A stretch of 64,000 nt of DNA, from contig NC_030679.2 in the NCBI RefSeq assembly GCF_000004195.4, positions 15,184,712 through 15,248,711 of the forward strand. The letters are read 5' to 3'. The DNA comes from Xenopus tropicalis (taxonomy: Eukaryota; Chordata; Amphibia; Anura; Pipidae). A model generated the notes under the pieces. That model was not told the origin of the DNA. It ran no database searches and saw nothing but the letters and a program-made list of their open reading frames with translations. This document shows positions 51,631 through 63,270 of the stretch, in pieces. The translations under genes and the position numbers were made by a program. Within the stretch, counting starts at the first letter, position 1. Every line of letters starts with the position of its first letter.

Positions 51631-51675
51631 ATTGAAGACATTTCACTACTCATCCGAGCAGCTTCTTCAGTTTAA
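51631..51675 (-). repeat. Retroelement tail-like motif
   Basis: On the minus strand this reads CTGAAGAAGCTGCTCGGATG then AGTAGTGAAATGTCTTC. It resembles a motif common in fish and frog retroelement ends, with GGATGAG followed by a short stem and GAAA. Class uncertain; it directly abuts the hAT copy. Confidence 0.4.
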
Positions 51676-52307
51676 CTCAGACTGGTGTAGGCTGTATGAC
51701 CTAAGTGTGTTATGGGAGAGTGAAGGTGTGAGGCAGGCAAATCCTACTTTCTAACTGACTTCCTTTTACCACTGCCAGTAGGGTCTACCCAGGTCACCTG
51801 GAAACCATAGATTATAGGGTGCCCGGCATCATCGAAAGTGCATGGTGTTTTGGTGGGCCTGATAAAGCTTGGGTTGGTCAGGGGCACAGATAGGGTGGGT
51901 TGGGGGACAGGGCTCTACCCAAGGCCTTTCAGGAGATTAATCGACCCCAATGATAGCCAAGAGGTTCTGGGAGAATCCCAGTACCTTTAGGATCCACATG
52001 CAGCCAATCACTCGCAGTCAGTTTCTTGGTAATCTTAGTATAAACTTGTTCTGCCTATCCCAAACTCTGCCTGGAATGTCGACTATGCTGAGCACATGCT
52101 AACTTTTTGTGCCATATTAGACATTGCCTGGGTACAATGCCAGCCAGTATGCACAGTAAGTTATGTCAGTACAGTTTAACATATATAATTATAGGGCTTC
52201 ATTAAAATGAGAACTGGAAACCATTAGCAAGCTGCAATAAATCTCATAGGAAGAAGTAATATAGCATTCTACTTGATCCCCAATGGGAACGTGCAGAAGG
52301 TCTAATG

Positions 52308-52487
52308 CAGTGGTTCTCAACCTTCCTTATGCCGCGACCCTTTAATACAGTTGTTGTGTTTAATACCTCATGTTGTGGTGACCCCCAACCATAAAATTAT
52401 TCATAAAACCATCAGAAATATGTGTTTTCCGATGGTCTTACGCGACCGCTATGAAAGGATCATTCGACCCCCAAAGGGGAACCGCTG
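52308..52487. mobile_element. SPIN-type hAT nonautonomous element with intact 8-bp TSD
   Basis: A 180-bp element flanked by identical GTCTAATG copies (52300-52307 and 52488-52495). Termini are CAGTGGTTC and GAACCGCTG (one mismatch). The interior keeps SPIN text such as CATGTTGTGGTGACCCCCAA, TGTTTTCCGATGGTCTTA and TCGACCCCCAAAGGGG, with the middle deleted. SPIN ('space invader') elements are known to have entered several tetrapod genomes, including a Xenopus, by horizontal transfer. Recognition is from memory of the family consensus, without a search. Confidence 0.9.
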
Positions 52488-53289
52488 GTCTAATGGGTTC
52501 AATGGAATATTTTGTGTGATTCTATATCTGTGAACAACAAGGAGAAAAGGACACAAAATACAGTAGAAGTCTGAAAAACAAGAAACATTAACCAAAAAAA
52601 GTCTAAATGAAAAGTTCTCTAGAATGGATTTTGCTTCCGGCTACACTTAACTCAATTATCCCCCTGAACTTAATTCAGTTTCTCTTGTTGACCGAGCATG
52701 ACTCAGTATTTCTCAGTGCAAAGCAAATACTGTATATATACAAGAACTAAAACCTTCAAAATATCTTTAGTTTTATTTTATTCAGCCTATAAATTAGATA
52801 CTTGTGACTCAACATTGATAGGAGAAGCATTTCCCTCCAATCGACGGATATTACATTTTATTTCACAACTTGAGAAAATTGCCCACGGCCCATTTAAATT
52901 TGCAACAGAAATTGCCTAATCATAAACAAGTCACGATTTTGTATACAATAAAAGAGATTTATTGGTGCTTTGGTATCTTAGAATACACGCCAATATCTTA
53001 CAAAATGTAAGATATATTTTGCAGAATATGCCTTTAATTAATTCTGTATCCAAGCACAATCTCTCCTGTAATTGGACAGCAGGATCCCCACCTATTTTAT
53101 TGCTGACTTCCAGATATTGGGTAATTGCCCCAAGATAAAAGCTCTGTCTGTGATTCGCACACCCCACCACCCTACTGAAAAGCTATCAGAGGCAAACTGT
53201 AACATTAGCCAGATTTATAAATCACTGTGAGACTATCCAGCACTCTTGTACATTTTGGGTGGATACTTCTAAAATTTTATGGACAACTT

Positions 53290-53886
53290 TTAAAGGGGTT
53301 GTTCACCTTTGAGTTAACTTTTAGTTAAAAAGCTCCCTGCTTTCTCACTAGAGACACTGAGCTAAGGGTTGGTGCAACATGGTCTTACTACTCAGTCACA
53401 TTGTTTACTGGGGGACTTGATTTTAATTGATTACAGACTTATAATGTTAATACACAGTGTAGGACTCATGTACAATGAGGGGCCTTGGCGTGGCACGTGA
53501 GCTTAGATATTTTGGCCAAACTGAGCACTGGCAATCTTTCTAACATTTAGTATGATGTAGAGAGTAATATTCTGAGACTATTTGCGATTGGTCTTCATTT
53601 TTTATCTCCAGTTTGGAATTTCAACAGTTTTCTGGTTGCTAGGGTACAAATTACCTTGGCAACCAGGTAGTGGTCTGAACGAGAGAATGGTATAAATAGG
53701 GTAGGGTCTGAATATAAAAATAAGGAATAAAAAGTAACCCCATTTGAAAGATGGAAAGAGTCCAAAGAATAAGGCAAATAACTTAAAAACTGTAAAAAGT
53801 AAATATTTAAGACCAATTAAATTTGCTTAGAATTGGCCATTCTATAACATACTAAGATTTAACTTAAAGATGAATTACCCCTTTAA
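53290..53886. mobile_element. T2-type MITE, full length
   Basis: TTAA at 53290-53293 followed by AGGGGTTGTTCACC, and the right terminus 'gaattaccccTTTAA' ending at 53886. Internal blocks ('ttctggttgctagggtaca', 'aattggccattctataacat') match other T2 copies at 39850-40262 and 21617. Confidence 0.8.
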
Positions 53887-53921
53887 TATTTAGTACTATT
53901 TACCTCCTACTACCAGCTTTA

Positions 53922-54176
53922 GGCAAATGCCACACGTAGCGCATTTTCGGCAAGCCGATAAACGTTTGCCAAGAATACACCCTTTACGCTTGAAAAACTT
54001 CTCTTTTGCCTGCACCGAGAAGCACTGAATATGCTTGGCTGCAGGCACATGTAGCCAATATCCACCAACCAGCTGCACGTATGTCCCAGTGCAGGCACAA
54101 GTAGGAGGATTTTACAGTAGTGGGGCGTGTTCTCTGCAAGTATTTTTTGGTATTCACGCCATGTCTGACATTAGCC
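53922..54176. mobile_element. Palindromic MITE D, copy 3, TTA/TTA flanks
   Basis: TTA at 53919-53921 and 54177-54179. Left terminus GGCAAATGCCACACGTAGCG; the right is a decayed complement ending CTGACATTAGCC. The interior 'tgcctgcaccgagaagcact' matches the other D copies. Confidence 0.75.
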
Positions 54177-54297
54177 TTAGGGTAGGCCTTGGAGGACCAT
54201 TGCTCTAGATTACCAACATCAGTGGTGTCCCCATGGATCAATGGTGTTCCCATTTTTTTTTGATATTTTAAATATGTCCATCTAGGACAGGGATACC

Positions 54298-55083
54298 TAA
54301 CCTTTAATACATATGAGCCACTGTCAGGCGATCCGCATGTCTCGGCGGAAGCCACCCGATCTGCGCATGCACGTTTCTGCATGCGTGCGTTGAAGCGGTC
54401 ACGTCAGCGTGCGCACGCTTTGACACATTTTTGCGTGCAAGCGGATGCATGCACATTGCGTTAAAATAGATGCCGTGGCCTACAGTCCAGTGCAAGGTGA
54501 TTGTCTTTACTGATTGGCACTAAGCGGTTCCTGTTCGTGATTCTGGTTTGACCCCTGCTTCTGCTCCCTCCTGACCTTTGATTAAATTCCCGGTTCCTGA
54601 CTTCGGCCTTGTTCTTCGTGACTCCTGTTTGCTGCCTGTCCTGACCTTCAGCCTGCCTTGTGACTTCGCTTCTTGCCTGATCCCAGTACCTGTCTTCCGC
54701 ATTAAGCAGAGACCCGTGCATCAGTTACTAGCACCTCTGCTATTCCTCATCTGAGCTCACCCTGTTTGCATATCCAGGATCTGAGTACTCAGTGGGAAGC
54801 ATAGGGGAGTGCTTCCCCCCGAAATGCCATCCCACCGGCGGGAAATCGTGGCACCGTGTACGCCATCCCACCAGCAATTTACATTTTCGCCGGTGGGATG
54901 GTATTTTGCAGAGATTAGTCGCCTGAGACAAGGGAGATTTGTCGCAGGCAACTAATCTCCCCCGTGTGCCACAGCCCTTACCAGAAATTAAAAAATAAGC
55001 AACTACTTTGAGACCACTGGGTGCAACATCCAAGGGGTTGGGGAGCAACATGTTACTCACGAGCCACTGGTTGGGGATCACTA
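54298..55083. mobile_element. hAT-type MITE E, copy 3, carrying an insertion
   Basis: Perfect duplication ATCTAGGA at 54290-54297 and 55084-55091. Ends are CAGGGATACCTAACC and GGTTGGGGATCACTA. It is 786 bp against 265-304 bp for the other two copies. The extra sequence (about 54324-54983) replaces the usual interior after 'gagccactgtc' and returns at 'ccagaaattaaaaaataag'. Confidence 0.85.
54324..54983. repeat. Composite insertion in MITE E copy 3
   Basis: The left part (54324-54470) is rich in 'gcgcatgcac'/'tgcgtgcgt'-type CpG text. The middle (54520-54720) contains repeated 'cctgacttcggcct', 'ttcgtgactcctg' and 'tgccttgtgacttcg' blocks of an unclassified frog repeat. The right part (54800-54978) is a MITE A-family copy ending CCCGTGTGCCACAGCCC. 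At least two nested events are needed. Confidence 0.65.
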
Positions 55084-55099
55084 ATCTAGGATGTGTAAT

Positions 55100-57090
55100 C
55101 TGAAGCCACCAAGCAGTTGTTAAGCTACAACTCTCAGCAGTCATCTAACAGTGTGCAGTTGTGGGCCACTGGGAGCGGCTTATCGACCTTATGCCACAAA
55201 TGTAAACAATATAAGCAAACATCTTGGCAATTTAGTTCCCCTTTACAAAGAGAAAGCAAGATGACAAATGTTCAGAAACAACTGGTTATAAATGTTCAGA
55301 AAGAAATGATTATAAAATGGCATTTCTCTGGTACTAGAGCTTCTGTGAGTGCAGTTCTGTATTACAAGCAGCAAAATGTACCAGCTGTGCACATCACTGA
55401 GAAGAGAGCAGAGCAAACATAGTAAACTTGAGAGTGAGAGCTTTCTGACTAATTGGTACTAAACTGTCTCTCTGACCCCAAATTGTACTTCTTTTTTTTA
55501 ATTTGTTCTGTGTGGTGTTAATTCACTGCTCTGAATCCATTTGCTGCAGTGGTTTTACTGGTATGTCTGTGGTTAATATAATGCTTTAAATTTATTATTT
55601 TCTGCACGAATCTTACTGGCATGTCTCGGGTTAATATATTGCTCCAATTTCTTTTTTCTGTAATAATATTTATGTAATAAAAATAAATAATAATTATTTT
55701 TCTGTAATATCTTATTGGTATGTCTGGGGTTAATGAAAAGTTTTCTTAAGTGATCCTTTTACCATGTCACAGGTTGATGTGAAGCTCTGAATCCATTTTT
55801 TTGAAATAATATTTTTTCTGCAATCATCTTGCTAGCAGGTCTGGGGTCAATGCAGTGCTCTGGATCTTTTTCCTAGGTGTGCTAGTGATCATACTAGCAT
55901 AGCTATTATAGCTAAAGGGTAAGCCAAAATTGGTATGTGGTAAAGATATAAATGGGGTTTAAAACATTTGGGGGGCAGTTTTCACAATTGGCTGTCCTCA
56001 AAAATAGTTAAATTAATGTTGTAGGGGTTGTTCAGACTGGTGATGCCATTAGGCAGAAAACAGAGATAATCAACTGCCCCTCCTCCCTTCAAGTGGTGGT
56101 TTAAACACCCACTGCAATATTAGTATATAAATCATATAAAAATATATTCCCAATAGCTCACATATATAAATTCAAGTTTGGCCTGGACAGTCCTAGTGCA
56201 ATGGGATCTCTTCAGACCTGCAGACAGATGCTCTGATTTGCCCCAAGAAATCTGTATGGTCACCTAGATATGAATACAGGGCTTATATAAAATGAAGCTA
56301 TTACAACTCTCAGTTAAAGCCCAGCCAAGTCCTAAGCCCCTAGTGAAGCTCTTCTTGGCCTTGCCTTCTTGCTCTCAGCTGAGCCATCCATAGCAGAGAT
56401 TCAGCTTAGCAGCAGCACATTATTCTCTGGAAATGATTTAAGGCTCAATGTAAGTGCTTGGACGCCACCTTCTGGGTGAAATGCAAATGCAAAACTAGTA
56501 ACATTTGCAAACCATTCCCAATGATGAGCTCCTACCACTACATGTCTTGGCAGTCCATAATGGAGTGCAAGGTCTGTTTTCCCCAACAAATAAAGGGGTG
56601 TCTGTATTTGGCAACACTATATCAATGAAGGGTGCACTAGGGGACGTAAAGTGGGATTTCCTATCTCACTCCTAAGTTGCACATCAGGGGGGCACATGAT
56701 GTCCCCCTCCTCAGCTGCTCTTTTACCAACTGGACGGGCAGGTGGATGGATGGAGGGAGGGTCGGGTCTGGACCCCTTCTAAATATATATATATATTTTT
56801 TTTTTTGCTGGGGGGCCCAGCGCAGCATAGTTGTGCTGTTGCATGGTGCTACAGCTTATGGCAGGCAGTATGCACAGGGTGGACCTTATAATAAAACAAT
56901 GCCCCTGCACATATGGTTATACCCCTGATCACCCAGATCACCCCATCATTATGCCAAAAAGCCATCCATTATACATCAAACTCTGTCCATTTCCTGCAAG
57001 GCCCACCCCAATTACAACCCACAAATTGCATCTCAGCATCCCTAGGGACCCCCCTCCATCAAGGGGCCCTGACCGGGGCACCATATGTGT
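55100..57090. other. No gene seen
   Basis: Contains repeated variants of 'tggtatgtctggggttaat' at 55560-55860, suggesting an old, diverged tandem array of about 70-90 bp units. Frames here are short. A 101-codon frame at 55117-55422 has no recognised motif. Confidence 0.4.
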
Positions 57091-57097
57091 CCAAACA

Positions 57098-57215
57098 TGC
57101 TCTTGATAAAGGTCTTAGATGCAGACCGAAACGTTGGCCTGTCCTATGATGTATTAATTATTTAATAAAAACTATATTTTAAATGATTCCCGGTGTGCAC
57201 CAATCTACATTCGAA
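57098..57215 (+). repeat. Penelope-type tail with hairpin motif
   Basis: CTTGATAAAGGTCTTAGATG then CAGACCGAAACGTTGG (57102-57137) forms a small hairpin (GGTC with GACC) flanked by GATAA and GAAACG. An AT-rich tail with 'taataaaaactatatttt' follows. The same arrangement occurs at 46373, and on the minus strand at 60871 and 61577. Confidence 0.5.
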
Positions 57216-57249
57216 TATTTATCTATTTATGCTCAATTGGCAGCACCCG

Positions 57250-59598
57250 GGTCTATTGGCTACGCTTAGGAGTATATATATATATACTAAAGGCACACAC
57301 AATGCCTATTTAAGCAGTCCAACCAAGAAACTGAACAGCTTCTACCAATATTATTTTGACTTTGTATTCAGAAGTCGCAACCAGAGGACTTTAGCAGCAT
57401 ATAGACACATGAGGAACAGCATTCAAGCATTAAAGCATTAGAACAGCATTCAAAATGCAATTCTAAGCAACTTTCTATTATGTATTAATTAAACTGCCTC
57501 TCCTTTTCTATTTGATACCCCAATGGCTCTGGCTCTTCAAAAAAAAAAAAAAAAAAAACAGCAGAAACCCAGCCCTATGCTGAGTAGTTTTAGGAGTCAG
57601 AACCAGCAGTGCAGAAAGGGGCAGGCATACACTGCTTTCATACGCCATCACATTTACACATAACTTTAAAACCACGTAAACATGGAATAAATGTGTAATC
57701 AATGTGCTTTTAATGATATTTTCTTTTGCAAAACATTTTTGGGTTTATTTGCCTTTTAATCATGTTTTTTTAATTTATTTGATTTCAGTCTGTGAATTGT
57801 TTTCATGCCTTTTATGGTGTGATTCTATGTGGCTGCTGTGCTATTCAGCCTGTTGCACTGTATAAATATTCTATGTTGAGTTCTGACTGCCTGCTCCTTC
57901 TCTCTCATCTCCAAGGCCAGATTCTCTCTGTAAGCCCAGGGCGCCCCTAGAGGCTGCGTTGGGGAGCTATGTGATGTGAATACAGAGTCGTTTCTCTGAA
58001 AGCTCCTTTATCAATAATATATCAAATGCCTCCTGGTATCTCTAATAAAGTATTTTGAGCGTTACGGCTCCATCTGTACTGATGCCGATAGAACCTAATG
58101 CTGCCTGTATTATATAAAGGGGCAGTAATTAGCAGCTTTAAGGGCAATGAAGAATAGTTATACTTTAACTTGGCATATTTGAGGTGGAGGTTGAGAAAGC
58201 ATGATGCTGAGGGCCGGTAACCAGGATTAAATTTAACCAGGGCAAAGGACAGGGGCTGTTAGTGGATTGCGGAAGTTGGAGTAGAACAACAGGTGGAGGC
58301 TATGGGTTGGCTACAAGGCCATCTTGCCTTGTTATACACGCAATTCCAGAGTTACAGGCTGCCATCAGGGAGAAGTTAAGTCAGGGACCTGGAGGCAGAG
58401 GGGGGTCCTGGGAGATGGGAAGGTCCAATTTGTGAGCCAACTGGAGATGCTTGCAGTGGCAGTGAGTGGGGTTTGTGTAGATCATGGGTATGTTCTTGGC
58501 ATCATGTGGTAAGGCATGGTGGGTTGGAGGGTGATGTCAGGTGTAAGATTTAGTTGCCCATTATGTTTTACTCGGACCTCGTTCATGCTTTGGGTTTCCA
58601 GGCTGGCAGTAGGCTAAAAACTGAGGGACCTTCGCAACTAAATTGAATGGACCCCATGATTTCTAATGGCAGCCCTGATTCCATTTATATTGCTTTTTCT
58701 CCTGACATCACCCCCTACAGTTCTGTCTACATGTAGCAACACATTTCCCCTATGTAACAATACAAATACTATATAGTAGATTAATTGTAATCTTAGTCTT
58801 GGGTCCAATTTTGGATTCCATGTAAAAAAAGTTCAGAAGCATAGATTAACCGGATTTACAGATATGCAAGCAGCATAGAAATAACAGATACATGTATATT
58901 CTGGATGCATTGATTTACCAGATGAGGTGCATGGATATACTGAATAAACTGATGAATATAGTGGAAGCACATACAGTACAGTTATACATAGGTAAAACAT
59001 TGCTGAACATGGCATTTGTTTATTAATAATAATAAATGAAGTCATTTGTAATTTTTCATCTCAGTTTTGGCCCAGCACCTAAAGCCGAGTGCCCTGTAAT
59101 TACTGTACACTGCATACCATGGCAGAGGAGTTGGAATGTGAATCATTCAGCAAATCTCCCTCGGGGCCACTGTACTTACCACTCACATTGATTTGTCTTT
59201 TGCTAGGAAGTAAACAAGTCACCTATTTTCTAGAGAACTTTGCCATCTAATGGTCCAACCTAATACTGCATATTGTTAGGTGGATGGGTTGGAAACCCAA
59301 ACGCAATACAATATATATCCAATATATATTTATTACATAGATTTTCACAAGTTATGAGTAGGCGCAAATGTAATTGCTATTGAGAGCAATGTTTATCTTT
59401 CCCTTGCTATCCTCTGCACTGGTGGTTCTGACTTTTGCACCAATTTAGCAGAAACAGCTGATAAACAGACCTGTGAAGTATTATGGGACTGATTTCTGCT
59501 AATTTTTTTGTGCTTTGTTTGTGACACAAACCCCTTACAAAGCCTCCTACATTTCAGAATAGGTGTAAAGCTGGGTACAGCTTATGGTACCTGGGCTT
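57250..59598. other. No gene seen
   Basis: Single-copy-looking noncoding DNA with an A run at 57540-57558. No splice-supported frame, RNA gene or clear transposon terminus was recognised. Confidence 0.4.
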
Positions 59599-61872
59599 GC
59601 ACTCTTAGGTTTCCTGTTCCTTAGAGCAGGTTTGGGGGCAGAAAAGTAATACAAAGCCCTATTTGGCACCCCTGCATGCGTGCACTAATCAAATTAGGTC
59701 CATGCCCTGTGTCTGAGATGAACTGCTAAAGAAGAAGAAGGGAACCATATGTTGTAATGAAGGAGAAGCAAAAGCAACCTAGAAATATATAACAGCACTA
59801 ATTGAAGCATTAATCATTAACACTCGTTCCTGTGCCATAATGATTTGCCCCACTCTAGGGCAGCTCTCATTATAGCCATCCGTGGGTGAAGCCATGCCTG
59901 TCAGGGCTCTGTCAGATGGCAGCAATTTCTTTTCACTCAGAATAGCACAAAACCGGAGTTAATTTATAATAATTAGTAATTAGGCAGCAAAACCATGATT
60001 AATTAATAGGAACCCAAGGGACAGCACTGGAAAATTAACCACTGAATTAACCATTGATATGCCAGTACCCAGTTAATAAACACATGGATATTTGCGAGCT
60101 ACAACTCACAATCAGTATTAGTTTTACTGTAGTTTACAGTCAATATGGTAATACACAAGTATTTTCTTTTGCTGGCAGCAGGGGGTGCTGTTGTCTAATA
60201 TTTTTCTTTCAACTTGGCCATAGACCACTACAACGTTCAGCGTATGCAATCCCACTTTGTAAAATACAGTGACATTTTGGCCTGGTTTTATGCAGAACTT
60301 CATACATGAATTATACATAATAAGCCAGAGCTATAACACAAGTGGGCAAATCCTAAATGCCCTGCAGAATTCATTTAAACTCATATATAAAAATATATAT
60401 ATATGTTTATATCTGTCATTCAGGGCCTTAACTTTGGGACTCCCCCTGCAAAAAAAACCTGCCACCCACAAAATTGTGTGTCACTCACTACACACCTGTA
60501 CACTGCGCTGTACATTCTATTCTGTGGGGCACAATGATAGCTGCACTTGATGTACATTTCATTCTCCAAGAAAACGTAAAATTGTTATAGAGTCATTTTA
60601 GGGTTGCCATCTTTCTTTTTGGGGCACTCTGTCTAGGGGGACAGGTGGTGACATCACGGGGGTGGCATGGAGCTTAAAGCACAGAATGTTTTAATGTCCT
60701 ATACAGTATATATTGATAATGGGTGAGTGCAGAGGACCTTTTTATTCTTGTCTATATGAATTTTGTGGTCAAAACCTCATTGCACCCCCGCCTAATGGTT
60801 TAAAATTTAGTGGTGAGCACAACTTTCACTTTTATTTCTTGCTCTCTCTCTCTCTCTCTCTCTCTCTAAACTAATGTTTCGGCTGTGTCCACAGTCTATG
60901 TCAAAGTTACTGTGAGTGAAAACATCCCCCCTGAAAAACCCAAAGTGACGGGAAAGCAACACTGACATCATCAGGTGAAACAAATTACAAGGTAAATGTT
61001 TACTTAAACAAGACAAAAAAGAATGAGAAACAAAAACATAAAAAATAAACCCAAAAAAAGGAGTAAAAGTGAGTATTGAGAGTGCTAAAATAGTGAAAGA
61101 GAGATATGTTTGAAAAGAAATAATGAAATAAGGGAGCGGTAGATCCTATATAGCTGAACTGCAACTCACCGAACGGTGCCTATAAGCGGGCCAAATTATA
61201 GCATGAGGAACAGGTCTGCTTATTGTATTGCGCAAGCACAGACCCGCAATGGTATTAAATATAAATTCAGCACAAAACGCAGGGTTAGCAGCGTCGGTGG
61301 CAAAAGCCTGCAATAGTATTAGGTTTGAGTACAGCATCGCTTGGTGGAGTTGCCAGCAACAGTAGCACAACATTGCAATTAAATATGTAGCCTCAATAGT
61401 CATAATGAACAGTATAGTTGGCTGGATATATATATATTCACAAGATAAAGTCCGCAATCAATACTCTTGTCAACTGCGGGCGCATGGTCAATACTTTGAT
61501 ATAAGTGATAAAGGACCAGTATTCCATACGTTATGAATAATAATTGTGCTTTTTATTCCACCATCGTGCTGAAAATTCCAACCTTTCGGTCTAACTTGGG
61601 GACCTTTACCAAGTATAACACACAGTGAATGTCAAGTGCTTAAATAAGTACATGTGTGCAAGAAAAGGCGCTAAAATGATGTGACAAAACAGTTCAGTGC
61701 ATCATAATTAGTCCACAGTATTCATTTCAACCACTAGATGTCACTCTCGTATCTAAATATCACGGCACTTTGTGAATCATAATCATACACTTAACAAGTG
61801 TAGCAAGTGTTACTAATTATCCATTTGAAGTGTTACAATTTTGCTGATAAAAGCAGCGTTTGGGAAGCACGT
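59599..61872. repeat. Duplicated unit, long copy
   Basis: Three blocks (59599-60243, about 61375-61430, 61757-61872) recur in the same order and orientation at 62342-62985, 62990-63048 and 63049-63162. The long copy additionally holds 60244-61374, with a CT microsatellite at 60842-60867 and a Penelope-type hairpin near 60871, and 61431-61756, with another hairpin motif near 61577. The short copy is therefore an internally deleted version of the same unit. Confidence 0.85.
60842..60867. repeat. (CT)n microsatellite
   Basis: Thirteen CT dinucleotides in a row. Confidence 0.9.
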
Positions 61873-61944
61873 CTGCAGGAGCAGGTAGAGAAGCTCAAGA
61901 ACTCCAAGCGCCTTAAAGTCTCCTAAGACTACAAGGAATGGAGC

Positions 61945-62200
61945 AGTGTCGGACTGGGCCACAAGGATACCAGGAAAACTCCCGGTGGGCCCTCCTGCTC
62001 CTAACCATGGTTATTCCCTATTTCTAAATGGGAACAAAGAAGGGAAATAGAGGGACAAATAGATGCTAGCATGTAAATAAAAGAGACTAGGAGAATAAAG
62101 AGGTTGAGTGGGGAAAAGAGGAAAATAGTTTCTAGACTATTGGTCTATGGTCTAAGGTTTCTGGTGGGCCCCTGGGGTCCCAGTCCAACACTGGAATGAA
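61945..62200. repeat. GC-rich dispersed repeat
   Basis: Contains 'agtgtcggactgggccac', 'cccggtgggccctcctgct' and 'gtgggcccctggggtcccag', related to 50735-50895. It separates the long and short copies of the duplicated unit. Confidence 0.5.
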
Positions 62201-62341
62201 GGCTATATTGTTGGGCGCAAGGTGGAAGAAGCCGATATGGAAGGTGGAGCCAATCCCAACTTGCACCTAGATCGCGATTGTGGAGGACTGGCAGCAGCGT
62301 TGAATCTGACGCCGAGGAGGCGAGAGCCAGCATCAACCCCG

Positions 62342-63162
62342 GCACTCTTAGGTTTCCTGTTCCTTGGAGCAGGTTTGGAGGCAGAAAAGTAATACAAAGC
62401 CATATTTGGCACCCCTGCATGCGTGTACTAATCACATTAGGTCCATGCCCTGTGTCTGAGATGAACTGCTGAAGAAGAAGAAGGGAACCATTTGTTGTAA
62501 TGAAGGAGAAGCAAAAGCAACCTAGAAATATATAACAGCACTAATTGGAGCATTAATCATTAACATTCGTTCCTTTGCCATAATGATTTGCCCCACTCTA
62601 GGGCAGCTCTCATTATAGCCATCCGTGGGTGAAGCCATGCCTGTCAGGGCTCTGTCAGATGGCAGCAATTTCTTTTCACTCAGAATAGCACAAAACCGGA
62701 GTTAATTTATAATAATTAGTAATTAGGCAGCAAAACCATGATTAATTAATAGGAACCCAAGGGACAGCACTGGAAAATTAACCACTGATATACCATTGAT
62801 ATGCCAGTACCCAGTTAATAAATACATGGATATTTGCGAGCTACAACTACCAATCAGGCTCATTAGTTTTACTGTAGTTTACAGTAAGTATAATACACAG
62901 GTATTTTCTTTTGCTGGCAGCAGGGGGTGCTGTTGCCTAATATTTTTCTTTCAACTTGGCCGTAGACCACTTCAACGTACAGTGGATACAATTAAATAAG
63001 TAGCCTCAATAGTCGTAATGAACAGTATAGTTGGCTGGATATATATAATATCATGGCACTTTGTGAATCATATACTTCTTCTTAACAAGTGTAGCAAGTG
63101 TTACTAATTATCCATTTGAAGTGTTACAATTTTGCTGATAAAAGCGGAGATTGGGAAGCACA
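62342..63162. repeat. Duplicated unit, internally deleted copy
   Basis: Near-identical to parts of 59599-61872 (see that entry), with two internal segments of about 1.13 and 0.33 kb absent. It ends at 'gctgataaaagc', directly before the Penelope-like coding region. Differences between copies are scattered point changes and small indels. Confidence 0.85.
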
Positions 63163-63270
63163 AGTCCATGCGCCTTTTTTAGAGAGAGGAGACAGAAGCA
63201 GCAGAGAACAGGGAAAATCACCCGCAGAGGGGGGAAGCAACACGCCCGCAGGGACAAGAGGCCAGAAGCA

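Noticed and set aside
55560..55860. Repeated 'tctggggttaat'-type blocks as a possible regulatory array
   Set aside because: Units are too diverged in length and sequence to define a site; best read as an old decayed tandem repeat.
61146..61457. A 103-codon minus-strand frame
   Set aside because: Lies in the duplicated noncoding unit; no motif, and the other copy of the unit lacks this segment.
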